From the NCBI RefSeq assembly GCF_005280585.1, contig NZ_SZVO01000015.1:142066-206065 (forward strand): a DNA stretch of 64,000 nt, read 5' to 3'. The notes below the pieces were generated by a model, which did not search any database, was not told where the DNA came from, and worked only from the letters and a program-made list of their open reading frames with translations. This DNA comes from Dyadobacter frigoris. Lineage in GTDB: Bacteria; Bacteroidota; Bacteroidia; Cytophagales; Spirosomataceae. Within the stretch, counting starts at the first letter, position 1. The number at the start of each line of letters is the position of its first letter. This document shows positions 43,522-53,176 of this stretch, one piece after another. The position numbers were made by a program, and so were the translations under genes.

Positions 43522-46500
43522 ATGCTATTCATTACAAAACTAAAAAAGCGACCTTACCTTCTTCTTTTGGGGTTGTTCATTTTACCATACTACATGTATG
43601 GTCAACAAAGTTTAGAGGCAAACAAATATGCCAATCAAAGTGTCTTATCTGCTTCACCTGCTTCAACTTCATTTCTGGTTGTTAAAAACACACCGATCAG
43701 CAAGTTCACAGGTACACCGGATATAATGGTTCCTTTACATGCCGTGACTTACAAAGACTTGTCAATTGACTTATCGCTACAGTATCATCAGGCAATCGGC
43801 AGCAAACCGGATGCATTCCCCGGAAGTACTGGAAATGGATGGCTGCTTAACCATGGCGGTGTAATAACCAGAGTTTCCCGCGGAGCAACAGGGGCAGATT
43901 TTCCATCAAATATTTCGGTACCAGTGAATTTTAATCCAACGCAACCTTCTGATTGGAGCTCACAAGCCAATTTAGATTATTTCCGACAGACCCAGACATA
44001 CTTTTATAATAATAACGGAAGATATGATGAATATGCTTACAGTTTCGGGGGGAGTTCAGGTAAATTTTACATAGATCACACAGATGCTTTCCATATCAAA
44101 ACCACGCAAGGAGAAGATATAAAGGTAGAGAGCAGTCCATCCCTTGACACCAAAGTATTTACTATGCCAACAGAGCCGCAGGTAGCGACCTCCTGTACAA
44201 CAACCCCATATACGAATTTGCTTAGTCAGCGGAAACTTATATATCAATTTGTACTAACAGACAGTCGTGGAATTAAATACACCTTTGGTGGCACCGATGA
44301 GTCCATTGAGTTTACACGTCCTGGGATGGGTCACGGTGTATTTGATTTAAACAACCAGAATACCCTGCCCACCAGTTGGTACCTAACCTCTGTTACCTCC
44401 CCAAACGGCTACACCATCGCCCTAAATTACAAAAGAGATAAGTTTTATATAACAAATGAAATTGCCGTAAGCGATAAAATCGTTTTAAGCGACAAGATCA
44501 ATTCTCCAAATAGCTGGGCTGACAGTGACAATTCTCCTAAAGGGAAAGTAATAAGAAGTACATTATATCATCCGTGTTACCTGGATGAAATTGTAACTCC
44601 TTCCAGTAAAGTGAAATTTAACTGGAGTAAAGCGAGCGCACAGTTAGGCTATACAGTTACAGCAGATTGCATGAATCCAACAGATGCTAATAGTCAGATA
44701 TATTTTTACGCCTATCCCGAAATCAAGGACGCCCCGCTAACCAACAGGTTTCCTAATAAGCTCGACAGTATTGTGGTTTTCGCTAATGGTGCCACAAGAA
44801 GAAAAGCTCTGGAATTTACTTATACGAACTCAACCGCTACGCGTTTAAAGCTTCTTTCTGTTATAACAAAGGGGGACGGGGAAAGTCTGCCGCCTTATTC
44901 GTTCGAATATAACACAGCGGTACCACTTCCGGATTACCTATCATTTAAGACGGATGATTATGGTTTTTATAATAATAAGAACCTTTACATCACCTCTACC
45001 GATCCAATTTATTATTACAATCTTTTTAGCAATGCCACCGACAGGCAGGCCTATCTGGATTCCCGAAAGCCTGACATCAATTATACACAGGCTGAAATTT
45101 TGAAAAAGGTGACTTATTCAACGGGTGGGTATACGGAATATGAATACGAAAACAACGAGTATGGCAGGGTCGCAAAATATTGGCCGGCATCGGTCCTGGA
45201 AAATTCAAATGGCAATCAATATACCGGCGGGTTAAGGATCAAAAGGATAACGGATTATGATTATACGAATCATAAAGCAAGAGAAAAGCAGTATTTCTAT
45301 CGAAAAAACTATGCTACTTCAGGAACAGGCTCCAGCGGGATACTGAGTGACGAGCCTATTCACTGGGCGTATTTCAGTGGGGCCGTTACACCACCTTTGA
45401 AATATGTGGGAACTTCTGATGCCCCCAGGTTTACAGGTACAATGACCTACACGCAATATAGCACCGATCCAATTAATTCAGTCCGCTACAACAAAGGCAG
45501 CCATATCACCTACTCTGAGGTTACTGAATTAAATCTTGACGGAAGTTATTCCACATACAAGTTTAAAAATTACGATAATGGCTTTCATGACAGACCGGCT
45601 GAAAGTTATTCGATGGATAATGCTAATGTTGGCGATTTCTATAAAATGGATGAAATGAACAGTCTGGAAATAGAAAGAGGACAGCCTTTGTCGGAAGAAC
45701 ATTACAGTAGCTCGAACACATTGAAGAGAAGTATCATCAATACCTATAACGATGACGTCGCCAGATTTGATAATAATGTCAGAAGATTAAAACTCAACCT
45801 GAACCCGATATTTTCGGTGAACTATCCGTCATTGAGATATAGCGCCAGCCTGATATACACTTACTATCCGTACCTTAAGACGAGTACCATAACCAGCTAT
45901 GACCAGGGAAATTCAGTTGTAAATACAACTACTAATACATTCAATATACAAAACAGGTTGCTAGCCAGTCAATCTTCCTTTAATAGTAAGGGGCAGGCAG
46001 TAATTGTGTCTAATAAATACGCCCCGGATTATCCTGCCGACGCGGTAAATCTTGCAATGACAACCAGCCATATTATTGCACCTGTAATTGAAAGTACGAC
46101 ATCAGTTGCGGCAAACCAGGTTAGTCTCATTCACAATACTTACTATTCGCCATTTACTGGCGTCTATGTCCCTCAAGATGTTCAGGTAAAAAACGGAACA
46201 AATCCAATTGAGGTAAGACAGAACTTCACTGCTTATGATGCGAAAGGAAACCTGATGGAGCAGCAAAAACCCAGTGATGTAAAAGAAAGTTACTTATGGG
46301 GATACAATAATCAGTATGTAGTCGCAAAAGTACTTGGAAGCGATATCACTACCGTAAAATCGTTCATCGACCAGACTATTCTGGACAATGCCGTAAGCTC
46401 ATCTGACGCAACGGTAAGAACCGAATTAAACAAAATCAGAAGCGGATTGGCTACATCAAATCCTGCAGCTCAGGTCACAACTTATACCTATAATGATTTA

Positions 46501-47259
46501 AGGGGAATAACAAGTGTCACAGACCCTGCCGGAAAAACGCTGTTGTCCGGTTACGACAAGATGGACAGGCTTAGTAGTCAAAATAATTTAAGTGGTTCGG
46601 TACGTGCGTCTTACTGCTATAATTACGCGGGACAAGCAGTCCCCTGTACCGCGCTTGCTCCAACCGGGAGTATCGCGGCATCGACATTGGCCCTGATCGC
46701 TGAAGACCCTCCGCTACCGGTGACATTAACAGATTTTAGTGCTGTCAAGTCTGAGCAATCTGCTTTGCTCAGTTGGAAAACCACAAAGGAGACGAACAGT
46801 GACCGTTTTGAAATTGAACGGAGCATAGACGGTAAAACGTGGTTGAAACTAGGTTCAATCCTGGCACAGGGCGAGAGTGACGGTGACCAGCAATACACGT
46901 TTATGGATAAACTACCTGTCAATGGCGGGCCATCTCACGGAGAAAACCTGTACCGATTACAAATGATTGATTCAGATGGGACTTATGCATATAGCCGTAT
47001 CCGTAGCTTGATATTTGGAACGGACTCGAAAGTGTCGATCTATCCTAATCCCATTACTATCGGGGAAAATATTAATCTATTGATTGATGATATTTCAACT
47101 GTGCTGAACATCAAGATATATGATAATAAAGGAACACTGGTTCAGCAATCAACACCGGCAAGAAAAATCGCAGCGGCCAACCTTTCCGCAGGGTTATACA
47201 TGGTCCAGGTAACTTACACTGACGGTAGTATTTCAACTCACCGGGTGGTGAAGCAATAA
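43522..47259 (+). CDS. T9SS-sorted surface protein with RHS/YD-like repeat region
   Basis: 1245 residues. A Lys-rich N-terminus and a hydrophobic segment (about 11-27, PYLLLLGLFILPYYMYGQ) form a signal peptide. A long beta-rich part with YD-like motifs follows (STGGYTEYEYENNEYGRVAK, DKMDRLSSQNNLSGSVRASY). Around 1072-1165 there is a FN3-like domain common before T9SS signals (VTLTDFSAVKSEQSALLSWK, LYRLQMIDSDGTYAYSRI). From about 1172 a T9SS type-A sorting domain follows (VSIYPNPI..., LSAGLYMVQVTYTDG). It should be exported by type IX secretion and attached to the surface. Forms a pair with the RHS gene 26 bp downstream. Confidence 0.85.
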   Translation: MLFITKLKKRPYLLLLGLFILPYYMYGQQSLEANKYANQSVLSASPASTSFLVVKNTPISKFTGTPDIMVPLHAVTYKDLSIDLSLQYHQAIGSKPDAFPGSTGNGWLLNHGGVITRVSRGATGADFPSNISVPVNFNPTQPSDWSSQANLDYFRQTQTYFYNNNGRYDEYAYSFGGSSGKFYIDHTDAFHIKTTQGEDIKVESSPSLDTKVFTMPTEPQVATSCTTTPYTNLLSQRKLIYQFVLTDSRGIKYTFGGTDESIEFTRPGMGHGVFDLNNQNTLPTSWYLTSVTSPNGYTIALNYKRDKFYITNEIAVSDKIVLSDKINSPNSWADSDNSPKGKVIRSTLYHPCYLDEIVTPSSKVKFNWSKASAQLGYTVTADCMNPTDANSQIYFYAYPEIKDAPLTNRFPNKLDSIVVFANGATRRKALEFTYTNSTATRLKLLSVITKGDGESLPPYSFEYNTAVPLPDYLSFKTDDYGFYNNKNLYITSTDPIYYYNLFSNATDRQAYLDSRKPDINYTQAEILKKVTYSTGGYTEYEYENNEYGRVAKYWPASVLENSNGNQYTGGLRIKRITDYDYTNHKAREKQYFYRKNYATSGTGSSGILSDEPIHWAYFSGAVTPPLKYVGTSDAPRFTGTMTYTQYSTDPINSVRYNKGSHITYSEVTELNLDGSYSTYKFKNYDNGFHDRPAESYSMDNANVGDFYKMDEMNSLEIERGQPLSEEHYSSSNTLKRSIINTYNDDVARFDNNVRRLKLNLNPIFSVNYPSLRYSASLIYTYYPYLKTSTITSYDQGNSVVNTTTNTFNIQNRLLASQSSFNSKGQAVIVSNKYAPDYPADAVNLAMTTSHIIAPVIESTTSVAANQVSLIHNTYYSPFTGVYVPQDVQVKNGTNPIEVRQNFTAYDAKGNLMEQQKPSDVKESYLWGYNNQYVVAKVLGSDITTVKSFIDQTILDNAVSSSDATVRTELNKIRSGLATSNPAAQVTTYTYNDLRGITSVTDPAGKTLLSGYDKMDRLSSQNNLSGSVRASYCYNYAGQAVPCTALAPTGSIAASTLALIAEDPPLPVTLTDFSAVKSEQSALLSWKTTKETNSDRFEIERSIDGKTWLKLGSILAQGESDGDQQYTFMDKLPVNGGPSHGENLYRLQMIDSDGTYAYSRIRSLIFGTDSKVSIYPNPITIGENINLLIDDISTVLNIKIYDNKGTLVQQSTPARKIAAANLSAGLYMVQVTYTDGSISTHRVVKQ

Positions 47260-47285
47260 TCCATTCATCATTTTTCTGTATCGAA

Positions 47286-50200
47286 ATGAAACATATCCCA
47301 TTTTATATATTGGCCCTGCTTTCTTTGTTGCAATCAGTGTACGGACAGCAGACCAACAGCAAGAACTATATTATTTCGCGAACTTATAAACAAGCAGGAG
47401 CCAATGCCAACCAAATAGACAAGGTCACCACCCAGGTGCAGTACATGGACGGTTTGGGCCGCAGCCTCCAAACTGTGGGCGTGAAACAAAGCCCATTGGG
47501 TTCAGATATCGTCCAATCAGTAGAGTACGATGCCCTCGGACGGCAGGCAAAACAATATTTACCCTATGTAGCTGCCGGAAACGGGGCCTTTCAGGATGCC
47601 CCAAGCACAGCAGTTCCAACCTGGTACACGGCAAACTCCGCGCTTTTACAAGGAGATGATTTATCTAATCCATTCAGTGAGAGTTTCTTCGAACCAACAC
47701 CTCTTGGCCGTCTCACGGGGCAGAGAGCCCCCGGTGGCAAGAGTGCCCCCTCTGCACTGGAATACAAAGTAAATACGGCAGCCGATGACATAAAGCGTTA
47801 TGATTTTTCTGGTTCATTGACCCCGAATGGAAGTTATGGAGCAGGACAGCTAACCGTTACCAAAACCACGGATGAGCAGGGGAAAGTGGTCTTGCAATAC
47901 ACCGATATGCTCGGTAAGATAATTTGTAAACAAGTGGTAGTTTCCGGTACCGAAACGCTCTCTACTTACTACGTTTATGACGATAACGGATGGTTACGGG
48001 TCGTTTTACAACCTAAATATCAGGATGATGCCAATCTCACAAATTATGCATTTCAGTATGATTATGATTCCAGGGGCCGTATTATCATTAAAAAGATTCC
48101 AGGTTCCGGGACAACTGAAATTGTGTATGATAAATTTGACCGCCCCGCAATGTCCCGTGATGCAAACCAGGCAGCACGTGGGGTCTGGGGTTTTACAAAA
48201 TTTGATGCATTGAATCGTCCAGTGGTAACAGGAGAAATACCATCCACGAGCGACCGTGCTACGCTCGCCGGATCAGTAGATACTGGCGCTGAACATCACG
48301 AGATCAGGAACAACGCTGCGACCGAAGGATACACTTTAAATAAAACGGCACCAACAAGTGCTACGCTGGACCATTTGCGTACCATCATCTTTTATGATGA
48401 TTATTCGTTTTCAAAAGGAGCTAATCTGAATTACAATGCGGCGTCTGCATACGGAGGAGATCTTCTTCTGTTACCGAAATCTTATTCGACCGGAGCACGC
48501 ACGCGAGTACTTCTTAGCAACGGTTCTATGGGAGACTGGCTGACAAGCGCGATTTATTATGATACTGAATACCGTCCTATCCAGAGCATCCGTGAATTAT
48601 ACGATTTGGGATCAACAGCGGTTGAGCGGATTTCAACGAAATATTTATATGACCTTGCCTCAGTAGTTGCCGAGCAAAAAACAGAACAGATATTATCGGC
48701 CACAGTTACAAATACACACCTCGCGACTTTCACCTACGACCATGCCGACAGGCTTTTAAGCGTAAAGGAAAAAGTTACAAACGGATTGAACGCTACTTCA
48801 AAAGAGGCGTTTACAATCGCACAGCGTTACAACACTCTTGGTCAGCTTCAAAGCAAATGGTTCCATTCAGTCAATGAGACCAAATACAGACATCGGACAG
48901 ATTACACCTATAATATCAGGGGGTGGGTAACCGATGGAAAGACAGTTTATAAAACCCTTGCAAGCTCTCCTGACAAATCAATATTTGCGTTCGGCATGGA
49001 ATACAAAAAAGGAGATGGGAATTATACAAACAAAAATATTTCCAAAGCTCAATGGCGTGGCAAGGATGAAGACCAATTTACGGCAGGACTAAACTTTGCC
49101 TATGATGGAGCGGACCGTCTATCAGGTTCGACCGGTATAAGTTATGCCGGAGTAACCTATCCAAACACAGAAAGCGGTATTTCCTACGATAAAAATGGAA
49201 ATATAACGAACTTAACAAGATCGGGCGCTTCCGTTGACAACCTTACTTACTCATATTCTGGCACCGGAAATAAGCTATTTTCAATTTCAGACGGCTCAGG
49301 TATTAACTCTGGAGTAAAAAGCGGTACGTATGGTTATAGTTATGATGCAAACGGTAACATGCTTACAGATAATAATAGAGGCGCTGTAATTGCTTACAAT
49401 TATCTGAACCTACCCAGAACGGTTGTGATCGGCGGTAAAACCCTTGCTTATGACTATGATGCTTCGGGAGGCAAACATAAATATGCTGGAGGCTCAATGA
49501 CATTAAAATATGCCGGTAGTTTTGAGTACAAAAGAGTGGGTAGCGTTGATAGTTTGTATCGGGTTAGCTTAAATGATGCCCAGGCCGTTTACAGAAATGG
49601 AGGTTTGAAATTTGAGTATTATGTGAAAGATCATTTGGAAAATGCCCGTGTGGTTTTTGACGAAACCGGAGCCATAATTCAGAAATCTGATTATTATGCA
49701 TTCGGGTTAGCGATTAACAAGGATCTGCCCGTTACAACAGAGGCTGCAAGAAACGCGACAAACCGTTACCTCTATAATGGCAAAGAATTACAGGATGGCT
49801 CTGGTTACGTTGATTATGGCGCAAGAATGTACATGCCTGAGATCGGAAGATGGGGAAGTGGCGATCCATTGTCAGAAAAATGGAGTAATGTCTCTCCGTA
49901 TTCATTTACTTTAAATAACCCATTAAATTTGATTGATCCCAATGGAATGGACGTTACTGATATGGCAGACCGCGTAAGGTTTACCGGCGAAGACAAAGAA
50001 GCGATTTTATTCGCACTGAGCGGCGAAAATGATGACAACGGCTGCCCGCCAAATTGTCCCCAAACATCCATGAAAACTGACGCGACCAGCCGAGCCAGAA
50101 CCATAACACAGCAAATAGCGAGCGGCAGTATTCCGCTGATATCAACGGGGCAATCAATATTATACAACACGGATACTAAATGGTCGCGGACTGCGCAATG

Positions 50201-50699
50201 GGGAAATAAAAATGATCAGTTACTTCAACAGCTGAGTACTACAAATGGCTTTTCAGGAGTTGGTGCTGGGCTACTGGAAAACTATTCAGGAGCTACCAGA
50301 ATAGGCAGGACGGGCATTTATACGCTTGGTTCAAAAGGAGGGTTATTTTATGGTAATCAGTTTGCCAGAACATATGGTCTGGCAGGGATTGGAAAGATGC
50401 TTGGTAATGCAGGGCTTATATTTGGCGGGATACTTGATTTTCAAGGAGTACAAATTTATAAAACTGAAGGACCCAATGCGTCCGGGGCAGTTCATCCAGG
50501 TAAAGCTACGCTCAATACGGCAGTTGGTATTTGGGGGGTTACTGTTGGCAGTGCAGTAGGATTTACGGGCGGCGCTGTGTATTTTGGCATTGACACGTTT
50601 TATCCGGGTGGGTGGAATGGAGCTATGAATAACAATTACAATCTTTTAAAACAAAATCAAAAGGTATTAGGTCCTAGTTTCAACCTTTACAAAGATTAA
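47286..50699 (+). CDS. RHS-repeat protein with a distinct C-terminal tip (candidate polymorphic toxin)
   Basis: 1137 residues. Signal peptide at 1-20; a DUF6443-type N-terminus (VTTQVQYMDGLGRSLQTVGV). Many YD repeats follow (YDKFDRPAMSRDANQ, YDHADRLLSVKE, YDANGNMLTDNN). The RHS core ends near residue 884 (YNGKELQDGSGYVDYGARMY, then LNNPLNLIDPNG). The last 250 residues differ in composition: Gly-, Ala- and aromatic-rich hydrophobic blocks (GKMLGNAGLIFGGILDFQ, GIWGVTVGSAVGFTGGAVYF). This is the usual location of a polymorphic toxin. No catalytic motif was recognised; the hydrophobic blocks could insert into a membrane. The stop is followed directly by the first small membrane gene. Confidence 0.82.
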   Translation: MKHIPFYILALLSLLQSVYGQQTNSKNYIISRTYKQAGANANQIDKVTTQVQYMDGLGRSLQTVGVKQSPLGSDIVQSVEYDALGRQAKQYLPYVAAGNGAFQDAPSTAVPTWYTANSALLQGDDLSNPFSESFFEPTPLGRLTGQRAPGGKSAPSALEYKVNTAADDIKRYDFSGSLTPNGSYGAGQLTVTKTTDEQGKVVLQYTDMLGKIICKQVVVSGTETLSTYYVYDDNGWLRVVLQPKYQDDANLTNYAFQYDYDSRGRIIIKKIPGSGTTEIVYDKFDRPAMSRDANQAARGVWGFTKFDALNRPVVTGEIPSTSDRATLAGSVDTGAEHHEIRNNAATEGYTLNKTAPTSATLDHLRTIIFYDDYSFSKGANLNYNAASAYGGDLLLLPKSYSTGARTRVLLSNGSMGDWLTSAIYYDTEYRPIQSIRELYDLGSTAVERISTKYLYDLASVVAEQKTEQILSATVTNTHLATFTYDHADRLLSVKEKVTNGLNATSKEAFTIAQRYNTLGQLQSKWFHSVNETKYRHRTDYTYNIRGWVTDGKTVYKTLASSPDKSIFAFGMEYKKGDGNYTNKNISKAQWRGKDEDQFTAGLNFAYDGADRLSGSTGISYAGVTYPNTESGISYDKNGNITNLTRSGASVDNLTYSYSGTGNKLFSISDGSGINSGVKSGTYGYSYDANGNMLTDNNRGAVIAYNYLNLPRTVVIGGKTLAYDYDASGGKHKYAGGSMTLKYAGSFEYKRVGSVDSLYRVSLNDAQAVYRNGGLKFEYYVKDHLENARVVFDETGAIIQKSDYYAFGLAINKDLPVTTEAARNATNRYLYNGKELQDGSGYVDYGARMYMPEIGRWGSGDPLSEKWSNVSPYSFTLNNPLNLIDPNGMDVTDMADRVRFTGEDKEAILFALSGENDDNGCPPNCPQTSMKTDATSRARTITQQIASGSIPLISTGQSILYNTDTKWSRTAQWGNKNDQLLQQLSTTNGFSGVGAGLLENYSGATRIGRTGIYTLGSKGGLFYGNQFARTYGLAGIGKMLGNAGLIFGGILDFQGVQIYKTEGPNASGAVHPGKATLNTAVGIWGVTVGSAVGFTGGAVYFGIDTFYPGGWNGAMNNNYNLLKQNQKVLGPSFNLYKD

Positions 50700-51071
50700 A
50701 TGGAAAATATTAAAAAGGGTTATTTTTACTTATTTTACTGGTTAAATAACCTATTTAAACATTCTGCCGATACTTATAATGAACACAAGGCTGCATTTGT
50801 AATCATGTTCATAGAGGCTTTATTAATAACGAAGATTATTAATTTGGTTTCAAATAATATGATACTAAAGGATTACACACTTGTGAAAATTATAGCCGCT
50901 TTGACAGCATTAATTGTGGCATTTTTCAATTATCATATTCTTATACAGAAGAAAGAATGGAAAAAATACGAAGGGGCATTTAAATTATTGAACTCCAATC
51001 AAAAATTCCTTTCCGGTCTAGCAATTGTTACATTTATTATTTTCGTTGTTTGGTTTTGCTACTTTTCATAA
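50700..51071 (+). CDS. small membrane protein, candidate immunity protein (copy 1)
   Basis: 123 residues, three predicted membrane segments (about 28-50, 60-80, 103-122). The start ATG directly follows the RHS stop TAA with no gap, so translation is coupled. It is clearly paralogous to the gene at 51122: both contain KDYTLVKIIAAL and the tail motif SNQK. In RHS toxin loci the gene directly after the toxin tip normally encodes immunity; a membrane immunity protein fits a membrane-acting tip. This is inference from position and topology. Confidence 0.7.
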   Translation: MENIKKGYFYLFYWLNNLFKHSADTYNEHKAAFVIMFIEALLITKIINLVSNNMILKDYTLVKIIAALTALIVAFFNYHILIQKKEWKKYEGAFKLLNSNQKFLSGLAIVTFIIFVVWFCYFS

Positions 51072-51121
51072 TCGACAAAATGATTCAGAAGGGCAAAAAT
51101 TTATGATAACAACGAGATTGA

Positions 51122-51493
51122 ATGAAACAGATCAAACAAAGTTATTTTTATTTATTTTATTGGTTCAATAACTTATTCAAGCATTCGGCGGATAGTTATA
51201 ATGAGATCAAAGCTGCATTTGTTGTGATGTACATACAAGGAGGTTTGCTGCTGAGAACTATTATCTGGATTTCAAATGATAGTATCTTAAAAGATTACAC
51301 ACTTGTAAAAATTATAGCGGCATTAATAGCTATTTCTTTGGGATTCTCAAATTATCATGTCCTTGTACATAAGAAGGAATGGAAAAAGTATGAAAAAGGT
51401 TTTAGATCAATGAGCTCTAATCAAAAAATCCTTTCAAGTGTAGCAATAATTTTTTTTCTCATTTTCTTTTTTTGGGTTTGCTATTTTTCATAA
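51122..51493 (+). CDS. small membrane protein, candidate immunity protein (copy 2)
   Basis: 123 residues, same length, topology and order of motifs as copy 1 (YFYLFYWFNNLFKHSADSYN against YFYLFYWLNNLFKHSADTYN, KDYTLVKIIAALIAI). It follows copy 1 by 50 bp. A tandem duplication with some divergence, as seen where immunity genes keep pace with changing toxin tips. Function not shown. Confidence 0.7.
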   Translation: MKQIKQSYFYLFYWFNNLFKHSADSYNEIKAAFVVMYIQGGLLLRTIIWISNDSILKDYTLVKIIAALIAISLGFSNYHVLVHKKEWKKYEKGFRSMSSNQKILSSVAIIFFLIFFFWVCYFS

Positions 51494-51508
51494 GAAACCA
51501 TTCACGAT

Positions 51509-52132
51509 TTGACCAGAACGATTCAAATATTCGTGTTAGCCATTTTCCTTCTTTCCTGCACTAAAAAACAAGAAAGAAGCGAAGAAGTTTACTATATCAT
51601 TGGGAAAACAGAACAAAAGAAAAATAATGACCCCATCGATCCAACTGAACCACCGCCTTTACCTATACCGTTTTACGGGGGATTCAATTTTATTCTTGCA
51701 GACAGTTCAAGAGTTTACTTTCATAATAAATATCACAGATATGAGCCTTGTGAGAGCACGAGCAATCCCGTTCGGCCTCCCCGGCTATTTCTTTTTCCCG
51801 AACAACTACGGGAAGTTAAAGTTAAAGACCTGAGAAAATTTTTAACGATAATCTATAAGGATACGATCGATATGGATTATCGTAAAAATCCTCGGTGGGG
51901 TATCGATTCCATATTAATTACCGGGTATTTTTTGTCAGTTATTTCATCACCCTCTGATACAATCAAGCATGAGGGCTTTAAGATTATCGACGATTTTATT
52001 AGGCAGAATAATTTCAGGTATACTGTGATTCGTAAATGGACTGAGGAAGAGCAATACGTTACAGCAGCAAAAATTCAACACATAAAATACGATCCGAATA
52101 CTATAAAATGGAAAGTTGGCTTTGAGCAATAA
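51509..52132 (+). CDS. small lipoprotein
   Basis: 207 residues from a TTG start (51509): the signal and lipobox LAIFLLSCTKK indicate a lipoprotein. The mature part contains a Pro-rich segment (PTEPPPLPIPFYGG) and no known domain. It begins 15 bp after the second membrane protein stop, so it may belong to the same transcript. It is the only nearby lipoprotein with a TTG start in frame with the lipobox. Confidence 0.65.
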   Translation: MTRTIQIFVLAIFLLSCTKKQERSEEVYYIIGKTEQKKNNDPIDPTEPPPLPIPFYGGFNFILADSSRVYFHNKYHRYEPCESTSNPVRPPRLFLFPEQLREVKVKDLRKFLTIIYKDTIDMDYRKNPRWGIDSILITGYFLSVISSPSDTIKHEGFKIIDDFIRQNNFRYTVIRKWTEEEQYVTAAKIQHIKYDPNTIKWKVGFEQ

Positions 52133-52342
52133 GACCACAAACGATTCCTATTGCTCCAAATTCATACAAATCCCAAAGGCAACCTTTTTGAAAACAAATA
52201 ACTCTTCAAAAACTAGTATATACTATATGTCACTTATCTTTTACTAGCTAAGATTGATTGTACTGTTTCCACTAACGACTTGGATTTACTCGGGGTTGAA
52301 ATTTCCAGGTCGATTTAAATTGTACCAACTAATCTCGATTCG
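52133..52342. other. intergenic, unremarkable
   Basis: About 210 bp of A/T-rich sequence before the next lipoprotein. No clear hairpin or promoter consensus was identified. Confidence 0.5.
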
Positions 52343-52969
52343 ATGAGAAAATCAAATTATTTTTTTTTCGCTCTGCTCTTAACGCTTTCCATTTTATTAT
52401 TTAACAGTTGTCAAAAGCAAGAGCCTGAACCTGATCCGATTATTAAAGAGACAATTGAAGGAGATATCCAAAATTTGCAGTTAAACATTTATTCTGGCTC
52501 TGTTGACTTTCTGTCATTTGATTTAGTTGATTCAAAAGATAAAAAAGTGTACAGTATTGGAATGAATAAAGCCGCATCCTTTTCTGATTATAATGCTACT
52601 GCCTATATAGACAGTAGCAATTTAATTCTTGCAGAAACAACAATTCAAACCCTTGTATCTCAGCCTGATTACATTTCAGTTGCGCCAATCCAATCAACAA
52701 AAAATCAGATTTACATTGATTATCAAGTCGGTTCAAAGGACAATATCTATAAAACAACTAAAATCATTGGGACAATTACTGAAAAAACCATCTTAACAGT
52801 TTTAGACACTCAGGCTAACACTAAAGAATACCGTTTATTCAATGGTATTCAAAAGTATTTGGTGCCTAATTTACATAAAGCAATAAACAAAAATTTAGGA
52901 GTCAACGGTTCTGTACAGGGAAGCCAGGCTGGTAAATATTTTGTGTATGATATTGGGGAACGACAATAG
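52343..52969 (+). CDS. lipoprotein of unknown function
   Basis: 208 residues. Signal peptide with lipobox (ILLFNSCQK). The mature part has a short acidic Pro-rich stretch (QEPEPDPIIKE), then a beta-rich domain (QNLQLNIYSGSVDFLSFDLV). No family recognised. It lies between the toxin locus and the C10 protease. Confidence 0.65.
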   Translation: MRKSNYFFFALLLTLSILLFNSCQKQEPEPDPIIKETIEGDIQNLQLNIYSGSVDFLSFDLVDSKDKKVYSIGMNKAASFSDYNATAYIDSSNLILAETTIQTLVSQPDYISVAPIQSTKNQIYIDYQVGSKDNIYKTTKIIGTITEKTILTVLDTQANTKEYRLFNGIQKYLVPNLHKAINKNLGVNGSVQGSQAGKYFVYDIGERQ

Positions 52970-53176
52970 AAAGCTTCATGTATACACTATCAGTCATTCA
53001 ATAATTAAATTCCTATTAATCTTTTACCAATTCATTACTAATCATTTATGATGGAACATTCATTTATCGTCGCCAGGTATTTGACCTTCTATTTACATCT
53101 TATGAATGCACCTGAGTAAGATCCCCAGATAATTGATTCTATACCTCACCCTCTAACCACTTTTTAAAATTATATC

